A stretch of 64,000 bases of DNA from an uncultured Lachnospiraceae bacterium (GTDB lineage: Bacteria > Bacillota > Clostridia > Lachnospirales > Lachnospiraceae): assembly GCA_949840805.1 (NCBI GenBank), contig CATKXR010000005.1:62001-126000 (forward strand), written 5' to 3'. Numbering within the stretch: position 1 is the stretch's first letter; every line of letters begins with the position of its first letter. The notes under the pieces were generated by a model that was given only the letters and a program-made list of their open reading frames with translations, was not told where the DNA came from and did not search any database. A program made the position numbers and the translations under genes. Positions 25,641-34,576 of the stretch are shown in pieces.

Positions 25641-28313
25641 TCACAGCTTCCAGACCTCCATATCACACTGCTTTTCTCCGTCAGGAAGGACATTGTTCTT
25701 CTCACACAGACGGATATAATGAAGAGCCGCGCCGTCCTGCGGGTTCTCAGAATACACCTGGATAAACGCCATCCTCGCTGCCGTAAAATCCCCGTTCTGG
25801 AAGGCTTCCCGCCCTGCTGCAAAGGTTCCTTCCGTCAGGAGTTTTTTCCTCTGCTGCCAGCCGTCCTCCCCGTCCAGCACCTCGTAAACCGGTTCTGTGT
25901 GCATGCCGTGATTCATCCGGATCCTTCCGAGAAGGCGGTAATGGTACTCTGCAAAAAATCCTGGTATCCTGCCCGCAGCCTTTCCTGTCATCAAAAGCGG
26001 TATTCCCCTCTCTTCTCCCCAATTTTTCAAAAACCAGGAGATATCCCCGTCCATATGGCAGGCCGTAACCCTGCTCCGGGAAGAATTCCCGGTGATCCCC
26101 AGGCTTAGCTTTTCCGTCCCGATTCCAATACAGAGCTTATACCCCTGTTCTTCGGCAAACTTAATGATCTTCATGGCAGAATTAAGGGCAGCCTGAGGCT
26201 CCTCCAAAAACATACATCGAAGCCCGTATTCTTCAAACCCGATCACGTCTCCTCTCCCCTGGTGAATCAGACGGATGATCCTGCCCGTGTCCGGGTTTGC
26301 CCCGGGACGCCCGGAAAATTTTTCCTGCAAAAACCCCAGGGCCATTACTGGATATTCCTTTCCGGATTCAAAATCACCCACATAACCATGGGATTCGTCT
26401 CTGTTCTCCTCCCCCGGCAAAAACCAAAAAGGAAAAAAGGCGGCGTATTTCTTTTGGTATTGGCGGATTCCCTGGATCTGTACCCCGATCTGTTCCGACA
26501 TGTGATTAAAATACCGGGCGGTAACAGCCGCCTCGCTTCTCCCCCATACCTTCACCTGCACCCCCGGCTTTCCCTCCGCCACCTGCAGGGCCGCCTGCTT
26601 TAAGGCTTTCAGCGGCCTCATTCCAAGCCAGATCAAAAACAGCACGGATACCATAAAAACGCCAGAGACTCCATACAAAATTCTTCGGATTTCCATGCTC
26701 TGCCTGGCAATCATCTGGTTCATCTGAGACAGGGACAGTTCCACCCCCAGCACCAGGGGATATCTGCATTCTGAGAGAGAAAAAGGAAGAAACAGAAGGC
26801 AGGCCTGCTGATCCACCATTTCATTTTTCAGAAAAACGGCTGCTCCCTCATCTGCCGCCTTCCGGACGGAATCAAAAACCTCATAGCTGCACAGGCCATA
26901 ATTATACGGCAAAGGAATACCCGGCATATATTGAAAAGATTCCATGGCATATATCCCGTCCTCCTTTTTCACAAGCAGTTCAAAGCGAAGATCCGAAAAA
27001 ACAGAATCCTCTATCCGGCCGTATTTTGCATAATCATACCGGAGAGGAATACGGTTTTTATCGGTAATCTTATGAAAATTGCTCATGATCCTGACATTTT
27101 CCGGCAAATAAGTATCCATGTATTCGGTGCCTGCCCGGATACATGCCTCCCTGCTGCTTTCTTCGATATTTTCCCTCACGGCTGAAAACACCCGGCCCTC
27201 AATCCATTCTGTCCCTGCCGCCATCACCACCGCCGCTAAGACCGCTGTCTCCACAACCAGGGGAACGGCGATTTCTTTTCTCTTTAAGTACCGCCAGATT
27301 CCCCATAAAAGCAGTTCTGTTCCCACAAATCCCAGAAACAGAAAAACCTGCGCCATAAGCTTCTTCTCGGCCGGCCAGCAAACCTGCTCTGCCACATATT
27401 CCACGGCGCCGCAGACCGCCGCCACGCTGCGCCCGTCTTCCAGAGAAAGGATTCCGTACCGTATGCCGTCTCTGTCCTGCATCCCGGCCTGGAACCGTTC
27501 AGCCTGAAAACTCTTCACCGGCCAGTACGGATTTTCCCAGGAAACCGCCCTGTAAGGCCGTTTGCTCAGGTCAATCCGGTATCTCTGATGAGAAAGGCTG
27601 TTTTCAAAAAAGACCTCGTCCTGGCAGAACCGAATGTTTTGGTTCCAGCCGTCCTCCCTGCTGCCCTGATTCTGAAATATCCTTTCCGTGTTTCCTTCTT
27701 CGTCCACCCGGCAGATCCGGCCGTCCTCCAGAGCCACAAACACCTCTGACGTTTCCGTCACAAAATACAGCACATTGCCGTCAGATATCTTCGGATATCG
27801 CCCCAGCAGACAAAATTTATCTCCCTCCAATGCCCACAATTCCATTTCCCCGTGGGAATTCCTGCATACGATCTGGATCCCGTCCTGATACGGCAGTATG
27901 GCGCGGACATCCCTATCCGCAAACTGTTCCAGATGAGCCGCCGGCTCCAGCCGTCTCCTCTCAAAATCACATACCATAATATCCCTGTGGATGTCTTTCC
28001 CGTCGGAATAGGAGGCAAGCACATAAAGCGTTCCTGATCCGGCCGCAGCCATGCAGGTCAGTTCCGTCCCTCTTCCCCCATCGCTCATGGGGACCCGCAC
28101 ACCTTCCCCTTCCCCGCTCTCAAGGCCGATACGGAAAACAAAATAATCCTGCTCCTGCATATCGATCCCATATAAGATGCCGTCCCGGTAATCTGCCTGC
28201 CTTACATGTTCCAGGTCTTCCACCGAAAACCGCCGCACCCACAGCCAGGAAAAAAGGAAGCCGGCTATAAGCATAACCGCAAAAACCCCCGCCGGCGCAG
28301 CCCTTCTCCCCAT
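25641..28313 (-). CDS. membrane sensor with degenerate class III cyclase domain
   Basis: An 890-residue protein. After a membrane anchor (about 8-26) comes a ~290-residue region of short beta-type repeats, possibly a propeller. Two membrane helices (about 322-367), an extracellular helical/PAS-like region (about 375-540) and a further helix (about 547-563) follow. Then come a HAMP-like segment (about 565-620), a region resembling adenylate/guanylate cyclase (about 650-845; GDVIGFEEYGLRCMF, LCIGIGTEKLSLGITG), and a short TPR-like tail. The first metal-binding Asp expected in the cyclase (LFADI) is replaced (VMALGFLQEK), so it is probably not catalytic. GGAGG overlaps the stop of the PAAR-like gene 14 bp upstream, indicating coupling. 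The role is unknown; it may regulate or assemble the system that uses the PAAR-like tip. Confidence 0.7.
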   Translation of the reverse strand: MGRRAAPAGVFAVMLIAGFLFSWLWVRRFSVEDLEHVRQADYRDGILYGIDMQEQDYFVFRIGLESGEGEGVRVPMSDGGRGTELTCMAAAGSGTLYVLASYSDGKDIHRDIMVCDFERRRLEPAAHLEQFADRDVRAILPYQDGIQIVCRNSHGEMELWALEGDKFCLLGRYPKISDGNVLYFVTETSEVFVALEDGRICRVDEEGNTERIFQNQGSREDGWNQNIRFCQDEVFFENSLSHQRYRIDLSKRPYRAVSWENPYWPVKSFQAERFQAGMQDRDGIRYGILSLEDGRSVAAVCGAVEYVAEQVCWPAEKKLMAQVFLFLGFVGTELLLWGIWRYLKRKEIAVPLVVETAVLAAVVMAAGTEWIEGRVFSAVRENIEESSREACIRAGTEYMDTYLPENVRIMSNFHKITDKNRIPLRYDYAKYGRIEDSVFSDLRFELLVKKEDGIYAMESFQYMPGIPLPYNYGLCSYEVFDSVRKAADEGAAVFLKNEMVDQQACLLFLPFSLSECRYPLVLGVELSLSQMNQMIARQSMEIRRILYGVSGVFMVSVLFLIWLGMRPLKALKQAALQVAEGKPGVQVKVWGRSEAAVTARYFNHMSEQIGVQIQGIRQYQKKYAAFFPFWFLPGEENRDESHGYVGDFESGKEYPVMALGFLQEKFSGRPGANPDTGRIIRLIHQGRGDVIGFEEYGLRCMFLEEPQAALNSAMKIIKFAEEQGYKLCIGIGTEKLSLGITGNSSRSRVTACHMDGDISWFLKNWGEERGIPLLMTGKAAGRIPGFFAEYHYRLLGRIRMNHGMHTEPVYEVLDGEDGWQQRKKLLTEGTFAAGREAFQNGDFTAARMAFIQVYSENPQDGAALHYIRLCEKNNVLPDGEKQCDMEVWKL

Positions 28314-28327
28314 TGTCCGCTTCCTCC

Positions 28328-28714
28328 TTATTTTGCCTGTATATTGATACAATTCGGGTTGGTAATCTGTATCATGCCTCCATATGCACAGATAAGCTTG
28401 CAGCTATTGGTCAGGGCCGGCTTCCCTCCGATGAGAACTGTCGGCGAACCCGGAGTCCATGGACCGGGTATCATAGGAATACAGGGCATCGGGGTCAAAA
28501 CCCCGAAAGCCGCCGCCGTGGCCGATGCCACCACAGGATTTGCCAGAGACTGGCACATCCCGAATGGCATAATATTCACCATTGGCACCTGGTCCATAAT
28601 ACAGCCAAGGGGCATGGATGACACCACCCTCCCCGCAGGAAGTACCTGAAAAACCGAAGGCGCCAGCCCGAAAGAACAAGTCAGCACCGCGCCGCCGCAA
28701 ACCCCAAATCCCAT
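28328..28714 (-). CDS. PAAR-like (DUF4280-type) protein
   Basis: A 128-residue protein, glycine- and proline-rich with repeated short beta units (MIPGPWTPGSPTVLIGGKPA), typical of the DUF4280/PAAR-like family that caps spikes of contractile or toxin-delivery systems. AGGAGGAG precedes the start at 28714; the reading frame stays open upstream to 28912 but without a ribosome site or homology. It is followed at once by the pseudo-cyclase membrane protein and lies 85 bp downstream of the peptide importer genes, with no clear terminator between. No sheath, tube or effector genes are in the window, so a secretion role is inferred from the family alone. Confidence 0.75.
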   Translation of the reverse strand: MGFGVCGGAVLTCSFGLAPSVFQVLPAGRVVSSMPLGCIMDQVPMVNIMPFGMCQSLANPVVASATAAAFGVLTPMPCIPMIPGPWTPGSPTVLIGGKPALTNSCKLICAYGGMIQITNPNCINIQAK

Positions 28715-28799
28715 ATGCCCGCTCCTCCTGTCTGGTCTCCCCGTTTTCCACCCCGGCTCACCCTTCTTCCGTCTCACCCCGGCCCATCCATCTTCCGTC

Positions 28800-29813
28800 T
28801 CACGCCCCGCCTGGCAGGCTCTCCTGCGTTTCCAGTCTTCCTCCCCCTTCATATGCAAAACACCGTACTCCGTGGCCGTCTCCCTTTTTATATAACTCCG
28901 GCTTCTCCACAAAGCATCTCTTTTCTGCCTGCCCGCACCGGGTACAAAAGCTGCACCCTTCCGGCAGATGGAGCAGGTTCGGCACCACTCCTTCTATGGT
29001 ATAGAGCCTCTCCGCCTTCTCGTCCAGTTTTGGGATTGATTTTAAGAGCCCCTGGGTATAAGGATGGCTGGTCTGCTCAAACAACTCAAAAGTCTCTGCC
29101 TGCTCCATCACTTTCCCCGCGTACATCACATACACATAATCGCAGATCTCCGCCACCACTCCCATATTGTGGGTAATGAGGATGATCGATGTGTTCTGCT
29201 CCTCGCACAGCTTTTTCATCAGCCGCAAAATCTGCGCCTCAATCGTCACATCCAGGGCTGTGGTGGGCTCGTCGGCGATCATCACCTTAGGCCGGCACAC
29301 CATGGCCATACCGATCATCACCCGCTGGCGCAGCCCTCCGGAAAGCTGGTGGGGATAGCAAAAATACCGCTTCTCCGGTTCCGGGATCCCCACGTCACGG
29401 AATATCTCCAGCACCCGTTTCTTGGCTTCTTCCTTCGATACCTTCTGGTGCAGCAGAATCGCCTCCCGCACCTGCTTCCCCACCGGGTACACCGGATTTA
29501 AGGAAGTCATCGGCTCCTGGAAAATCATGGAAATCTCATTTCCCCGCACCTTGGAAAGCTCTTTTGGTTTCAGGTGGGTGATATCACGCCCGTCTAAAGT
29601 GATTGTACCGCCCACCACTCTGCCGGGATACCGCAAAAGCCCCATGACGGACATGGCAGTCATGCTCTTTCCACACCCGGACTCCCCCACGATCCCGATA
29701 ATCTTTCCCGCCGGGACCTGGATGCTCACCCCGTCCACCGCCGGGACCTGGCCCTTTGCCGTAAAGAAATAAGACTGCAGGTTCCTTATATCCAATACAA
29801 CCGGTTCACTCAT
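28800..29813 (-). CDS. oppD: oligopeptide ABC transporter ATP-binding protein
   Basis: A 337-residue ATPase of the peptide/nickel importer family. It has Walker [10 protein letters not shown] near 44-52, a Q-loop, the signature SGGLRQRV, Walker [13 protein letters not shown] and an H-loop (ITHN). The C-terminal extension has the Cys-containing oligopeptide motif ([15 protein letters not shown]), which in OppD/DppD proteins carries an iron-sulfur-like site. A second ATPase (OppF) is expected but not adjacent; the next gene is the PAAR-like one. It lies at the end of the operon SBP, permease, permease, ATPase. Confidence 0.93.
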   Translation of the reverse strand: MSEPVVLDIRNLQSYFFTAKGQVPAVDGVSIQVPAGKIIGIVGESGCGKSMTAMSVMGLLRYPGRVVGGTITLDGRDITHLKPKELSKVRGNEISMIFQEPMTSLNPVYPVGKQVREAILLHQKVSKEEAKKRVLEIFRDVGIPEPEKRYFCYPHQLSGGLRQRVMIGMAMVCRPKVMIADEPTTALDVTIEAQILRLMKKLCEEQNTSIILITHNMGVVAEICDYVYVMYAGKVMEQAETFELFEQTSHPYTQGLLKSIPKLDEKAERLYTIEGVVPNLLHLPEGCSFCTRCGQAEKRCFVEKPELYKKGDGHGVRCFAYEGGGRLETQESLPGGA

Positions 29814-29824
29814 CCCTTCCCCTC

Positions 29825-30778
29825 CTACTGTTCTTTCAGGTACGGATCCAGCACGTCCCGCAGGCCGTCTCCCAAAAAATTAAATGCCAGTACCACAATC
29901 ATGATCGCCGCTCCGGGCGCAATGGACAGCCATGGCTCTGAAAACAGGTACTTTTTCCCCCGCACCGCCATCAGCCCCCAGCTTGCCGAAGGCGGCTGGG
30001 CCCCGATCCCCAAAAAGCTGAGGGATGCCTCCGACAAAATTGCGGAAGGGATATTCAAGGTAAACAGCACGATCAATGACGGAATACAGTTAGGCAGGAT
30101 ATGACGGAACATGATCGTCCATTTCTTCACGCCGATAGACTTAGCCGCCTCTACAAACTCCTTTTCCTTCAATGATAAGGTCTGTGACCGGACGATCCGC
30201 GCCGTGCCGGCCCAGTTCACCAGGCTCAGGGCAATAAAAATGTTAATCAGCCCGCCGCCCATTGTGTACATGACCACCATAGCCAGCAAGAGCGACGGAA
30301 ACGCCAGCATCACGTCAGCCAGGCGCATGATAATAAAATCCGTCTTTCCCCCGTAAAATCCGGCGCAAAGTCCCAGTACCGTCCCGATTGCCATGGAAAT
30401 CAGGGTCGGCACCAGCCCAATGGTCAGAGAGATCCTGGCCCCGAAGATAATACGGCTGAGCACGTCTCTCCCCAGCTCGTCCGTTCCCAGCAGATGGGCC
30501 GCGCTCGGATCCTGCAGCCGGTTGACCAGGCTCTGCTCCAGATGGTCATAAGGAGCCACTACCGGGGCAAACACCGCCGCCAGAATGACCAGGATCAGCA
30601 CGATTGCAGAAAATGCCGCCAGCTTGTTCTGCCTGGCCAGGGTCTTCAGCTTATCCTTCCACGAATCCGGCTCCCCGATGTCAGCCATAATCTCCCCGGG
30701 CCTCTCCTTTTCCCCAGGCGTCCCGGCCCCCTTCAAAATCTCCCCGCGCGCCGCAGACCGGCTCTTATCTTCCATCAT
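29825..30778 (-). CDS. oppC: oligopeptide ABC transporter permease (DppC/OppC)
   Basis: A 317-residue inner-membrane permease with a cytoplasmic N-terminus, about six membrane spans and the EAA coupling loop (EFVEAAKSIGVKKWTIMFRHIL). The N-terminal ~30 residues are Lys/Glu-rich and variable. I start it at 30778 (tandem ATGs one base after the oppB stop, with AAGGGG upstream) instead of an earlier in-frame start inside oppB. It pairs with OppB to form the channel for peptides delivered by the lipoprotein SBP. Confidence 0.93.
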   Translation of the reverse strand: MMEDKSRSAARGEILKGAGTPGEKERPGEIMADIGEPDSWKDKLKTLARQNKLAAFSAIVLILVILAAVFAPVVAPYDHLEQSLVNRLQDPSAAHLLGTDELGRDVLSRIIFGARISLTIGLVPTLISMAIGTVLGLCAGFYGGKTDFIIMRLADVMLAFPSLLLAMVVMYTMGGGLINIFIALSLVNWAGTARIVRSQTLSLKEKEFVEAAKSIGVKKWTIMFRHILPNCIPSLIVLFTLNIPSAILSEASLSFLGIGAQPPSASWGLMAVRGKKYLFSEPWLSIAPGAAIMIVVLAFNFLGDGLRDVLDPYLKEQ

Positions 30779-30779
30779 C

Positions 30780-31703
30780 CTACGCCCCTTCCCGGATCCT
30801 GGGATCCAGCACATTATAGAGCAGATCCGCAATCAGATTTCCCAAAATGATCAATATGGTAGTGAACACTACCGTCCCCTGCAAAAGAGGCATGTCCCGG
30901 GTCTCAATGCTGTTCACCGCCAGCCTCCCGATACCCGGCACGCCAAAAACGCTTTCTGTCAGCACCGCTCCGGAAAGCATACTGGAAAACTGCAGCGCCA
31001 TCATGGTAACTACCGGAAGCATGGCATTTTTCAGCGCGTGTCCCACGATAACCCCGTTTTCCCGAAGCCCCTTTGCCCGGGCCGTCCGGATAAAATCATT
31101 CTGCATGGTCTCTACCAGGTTGGACCGGGTCATCCGGGCAATGCTGCCCGCCGAGTTCCACCCCAGCGCTATGGCGGGCAGCACCATAGCCTGCCAGGAG
31201 TCGTATCCGGACACCGGAAACCATTTCAGCTTAAATGCAAATACATACTGGAGAACCAGCGCCGTCATGAACACCGGCATGGACACTCCCATCAGGGCAC
31301 AGCCCATAAACAGCCGGTCAAGCAGCTTATTCTGCCGGATAGCCGCCACGATTCCTGCCACGATCCCGATCAGCCACGCTACCGCCGCCGCCATAAGAGA
31401 CAGCTTCACCGTATTGGGAAAAGCGTCCAAAATGATCTGGGTTACATTCCGGTTCAGGCGGTAGGAAGTCCCAAAATCTCCCCGGAGCCCGTTGGCCACA
31501 TATTTAAAAAACTGGACAGCCATCGGCTGGTCCAACCCCATCTCCCCGCTGATCTTATCGATCACCGCCCGATTCACATGCTCTCCCATCATAGTAGTGA
31601 CCGGATTCCCCGGAACGATCCGCAGCATGATAAATATGGCAAGCACCACGCCGACCAGCACCGGGATCGAAATCGCAATACGCTTCAGCACTCTGTTCAA
31701 CAC
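30780..31703 (-). CDS. oppB: oligopeptide ABC transporter permease (DppB/OppB)
   Basis: A 307-residue permease with an N-terminal helix, a periplasmic-type loop with GLDQPMAVQFFKY, and the EAA loop (DFIRTARAKGLRENGVIVGHAL). The start is the GTG at 31703, preceded by GGGAGG; longer frames to 31754 lie ahead of that ribosome site. It is transcribed about 100 bp downstream of the binding-protein gene and just ahead of oppC. Confidence 0.93.
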   Translation of the reverse strand: MLNRVLKRIAISIPVLVGVVLAIFIMLRIVPGNPVTTMMGEHVNRAVIDKISGEMGLDQPMAVQFFKYVANGLRGDFGTSYRLNRNVTQIILDAFPNTVKLSLMAAAVAWLIGIVAGIVAAIRQNKLLDRLFMGCALMGVSMPVFMTALVLQYVFAFKLKWFPVSGYDSWQAMVLPAIALGWNSAGSIARMTRSNLVETMQNDFIRTARAKGLRENGVIVGHALKNAMLPVVTMMALQFSSMLSGAVLTESVFGVPGIGRLAVNSIETRDMPLLQGTVVFTTILIILGNLIADLLYNVLDPRIREGA

Positions 31704-31804
31704 GAAAATGACCTCCCCTCTGCATTCTCCCATCCATAACAAAATATGCCGCAAAACAGATCACTCCATTCTGCGGCATCCTCTGAACGCTACACAAAAA
31801 AGTA

Positions 31805-33493
31805 CTATTCGCTCAATGAAACTCCATAGTACATCCGGTCGCTGACTCCGCTCCAAACCGGCTTAAAATTCTGTACCCGTCTGCTCACTGCCCACAGATG
31901 CATCCGGGAATACATGGGAACCCACGCTGCATCCTCATGGATCAGCTTCTCTTCCAGTTCTTGATATTCAGCCAGTCTCTCGTCCTCATTGACAATCCCT
32001 CTTGCACCGCTGACACGGCTCATGACAGCCGAATCCGGATAATTGATCGAACGGATCCTGGTCTTTTCCTCGTTTCCGAAAAAGGTATAGATAAAATTCT
32101 CCGGATCGTTAAAATCTGCCGTCCAGGTCGACATAAAGGATCCCAGCTCCCCGGCCTTTCTGGTCTCCAGCCAGGTGGACTCGTCATAATTTTTGATCTG
32201 CGCGTCTATTCCCACCGCGGCAAGCTGCTCCTTGATGATCTCCAATGCCATCGTCACCGTGTCCGAGGCCGAGGCGTCCGCCGCCAGCTCCATCTGGAAC
32301 CCGGAACCGTAGCCGGCCTCCGAAAGCAAAGCCTTAGCCCCTTCCGGGTCATAGCTGATCTTTGTCTGGCCTTCATGGAACCCGATCAGCCCGTATGGGT
32401 AGATCCCGTGCTCCACCTGCCCGCGCCCGCCATACAGCGCGTCCAGGATCGCCTGACGGTCAATGGCCATCTGCACCGCCTTACGCACCTTCACATCCTG
32501 GAAAGGCTCGATATTAAAATTCATGGTAAGGTATGTGATCCCCACCCTGGGTCCCTGTACGATCTGGTCCGGATAAGTCTCTAAAAACCGGTCCGCCGCA
32601 TCGGTCACAAAGTCCAAGTCAAGCAGGTCAAGCTCCCCGCTTTCAAACATCATGGTCTGAGTCTCCGTATCCGGGATGATCTTAATCACCACGCCCGGAA
32701 GTTCCGGTGCGCCGCGCCAGTAATCCTCATTTCTCTCCAGCACAAGCTGGTCATTGAACGTCCACCCTGTAAACCGGAACGGCCCTGTCCCTACGGTGAC
32801 AGCCGGGTCCATGCCAAACTGGTCGCCTGCCGCCTCTGTGGCCTCACTGTCATAGATGGAAAGCCCCGGCGCCGTCAGGCAGGAGAGGAACGCCGCAAAA
32901 GGCTCCTTCAGGGTGATCTTCACCGTATAGTCGTCCACCACTTCCACGCCTTCTAAGGTATCGGCGCTGCCGTCAATCACTTCCGCAGCCCCCTTCACCT
33001 GGTCTAAAAGCTCCGTATTGACGCCGCCTTCCACGGTCAGCAGCCGGTTAAAGGTATAGGCCACATCCTCTGCCGTAAAGTCATTCCCGTTCTGGAACTT
33101 CACGTCCCGCCGCAGGTGGAAGGTGTACTCCAGCCCGTCCCCGGAGATATCCCAGTCCTCCGCCAGGCTGGGCACGATCTTGGAAACGCCTTTGTCATCT
33201 ACCTCGATCTCCGCCAGCCGGTCATAAATATTGTTCGGTATCGTATAATCCTTGGAAGTCTTCTGCACGTCCGCCGTCTGGATATCCGCGTTCAGCACAT
33301 CCATCATAAATCCTGCCGTATCCGTCCCGGAACCGGAATCCGCGCTTTTGCTGCTCTCCGTGTTCCCGCTGCCCGATTCCGCAGCAGGGCTCTCACCGCC
33401 TGCCCCGCTTCCCGAAGTGCCGCCTCCGCAGCCTGTCATCACCAGCCCCAGGGCCATAACACCGGCAAGGGCCAAACTCAGTTTTCTTTTCAT
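31805..33493 (-). CDS. oppA: oligopeptide-binding lipoprotein (SBP family 5)
   Basis: A 562-residue extracellular binding protein anchored by a lipoprotein signal: a basic N-terminus, hydrophobic core and lipobox VMTGC at about residues 18-22. A Gly/Ser-rich linker follows, then the family 5 signature (YTFHLRRDVKFQNGNDFTAEDVAYT). GGAGGAG precedes the ATG at 33493. It is the first gene of the opp operon and has a terminator-like hairpin just before its ribosome site, so it may be controlled by attenuation. The ligand could be peptides, nickel complexes or opines; peptides are most usual. Confidence 0.93.
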   Translation of the reverse strand: MKRKLSLALAGVMALGLVMTGCGGGTSGSGAGGESPAAESGSGNTESSKSADSGSGTDTAGFMMDVLNADIQTADVQKTSKDYTIPNNIYDRLAEIEVDDKGVSKIVPSLAEDWDISGDGLEYTFHLRRDVKFQNGNDFTAEDVAYTFNRLLTVEGGVNTELLDQVKGAAEVIDGSADTLEGVEVVDDYTVKITLKEPFAAFLSCLTAPGLSIYDSEATEAAGDQFGMDPAVTVGTGPFRFTGWTFNDQLVLERNEDYWRGAPELPGVVIKIIPDTETQTMMFESGELDLLDLDFVTDAADRFLETYPDQIVQGPRVGITYLTMNFNIEPFQDVKVRKAVQMAIDRQAILDALYGGRGQVEHGIYPYGLIGFHEGQTKISYDPEGAKALLSEAGYGSGFQMELAADASASDTVTMALEIIKEQLAAVGIDAQIKNYDESTWLETRKAGELGSFMSTWTADFNDPENFIYTFFGNEEKTRIRSINYPDSAVMSRVSGARGIVNEDERLAEYQELEEKLIHEDAAWVPMYSRMHLWAVSRRVQNFKPVWSGVSDRMYYGVSLSE

Positions 33494-33508
33494 AATCCTC
33501 TCCTCCTC

Positions 33509-33543
33509 AAAAAAACGGTGCAATTCCACCTGGGGGTTGCACC
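33509..33543 (-). promoter_or_regulatory. leader terminator / attenuator before oppA
   Basis: On the minus strand GGTGCAA pairs with TTGCACC across a 13-base loop and is followed by GTTTTTTT, ending a few bases before the GGAGGAG ribosome site. It is an intrinsic terminator placed inside the 5' leader. I did not find an antiterminator, T-box or riboswitch core that would control it. Confidence 0.6.
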
Positions 33544-33685
33544 ATCGCGCATTTCTCATTCTATCTATATCGCTGGAACTTTGCTTTAATGTTCAAATAA
33601 TACCACATGGGCGTTTTTTTTTCAACTGTTTTTTCGTGCCACTTCTTACTGCCGCCTTTTACCGCTTCTTACCAAAGAAACTACA

Positions 33686-33723
33686 GGGAAATAACCTATG
33701 CCGGCTGCCACAGGTTATTTCCC
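33686..33723. terminator. 12-bp hairpin after the TPM gene
   Basis: GGGAAATAACCT pairs perfectly with AGGTTATTTCCC. It lies between the TPM gene stop (33732) and the oppA leader. No T-run follows on the minus strand. Confidence 0.55.
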
Positions 33724-33731
33724 TATAGTTC

Positions 33732-34565
33732 CTAAAATTTTCCTCCTCCGCCTCCATGGGTTGTGCCGGAAGAAGATGTATGGGTCCTGGAACCCCCCGG
33801 ATTGTCCGATTCCTTTTTTTCCTCCTTCTTTCTGCGGTCAACATTCCGGTAAAGAAACAGATCATTTTTCTTTGTGAGCTGAAGGCTTCCTTGTATCATA
33901 TAGCTGTCCGCTTTTGATTGGCTGTGTACGGTTTTCAGCTGCCCTTTCATGACTCCTGTCACAATCAGCGACACTATGAATGCGATCACAAAGGCCGCCG
34001 CAAGGCTTCCCACAACTCCAAAAGATTCCTTGGGAAGATGATCCTCGTCATATGGCTCCCCGGTCCTTGCCTGTGTTATGAAATCATCGCACAGATCCGC
34101 AAAATTTGTGAACGCTGCGGCATAATCGTCCATGCTCAAATCTTCCAAAATCTTTTCCGCGATATATTCCCGCCCCGCGTCCGTGAACGCCGTGATGCCG
34201 AAACCGGTTGTCGATATGTACCAGTCTCTTTCGTCCATGCTGACCAGGAGAAGGATCCCGTCCCTCCCGTCTCCGAAGCCATAGCCGTTATAATCATAAA
34301 AGTCATCCGCGTATGCCCCGGCCGGTTCCCCGTCCGTTGTTTGGGCCGTAACCACCACGACATCCACCTGCTGCCGTTCACTGATCTCATCCAGCTTCTC
34401 TGACAACTCGGCCCATTCGCTGTCCGAAAGTATTCCCGCCATGTCCGCAAGCCTGGGCAGGCCGTCCGCCGCAAAAACGGAAAACGCCCGGATTACAGAC
34501 AGGATCACAATAATGATAAACGGCGCTAAAAATCTGCCGGCCGGTCTCTTGTTCCATAATCTCAT
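33732..34565 (-). CDS. TPM-domain membrane protein (YgcG-like)
   Basis: A 277-residue protein with a signal or anchor helix (about 12-32) and a TPM domain (about 40-160; GLPRLADMAGILSDSEWAEL, then QVDVVVVTAQT). A second membrane helix (about 188-210) and a cytoplasmic tail ending in a Ser/Thr/Gly run (HGGGGGKF) follow. Gly-rich endings are common in this family. TPM domains act in membrane protein quality control in other organisms. It is the last gene of the SPFH / TM2 / zinc-ribbon operon. Confidence 0.85.
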   Translation of the reverse strand: MRLWNKRPAGRFLAPFIIIVILSVIRAFSVFAADGLPRLADMAGILSDSEWAELSEKLDEISERQQVDVVVVTAQTTDGEPAGAYADDFYDYNGYGFGDGRDGILLLVSMDERDWYISTTGFGITAFTDAGREYIAEKILEDLSMDDYAAAFTNFADLCDDFITQARTGEPYDEDHLPKESFGVVGSLAAAFVIAFIVSLIVTGVMKGQLKTVHSQSKADSYMIQGSLQLTKKNDLFLYRNVDRRKKEEKKESDNPGGSRTHTSSSGTTHGGGGGKF

Positions 34566-34576
34566 TATTTTTCCCC

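Noticed and set aside
33509..33543. T-box riboswitch before oppA
   Set aside because: The hairpin loop vaguely resembles a T-box sequence, but the TGGNACCGCG core and specifier stem are absent.
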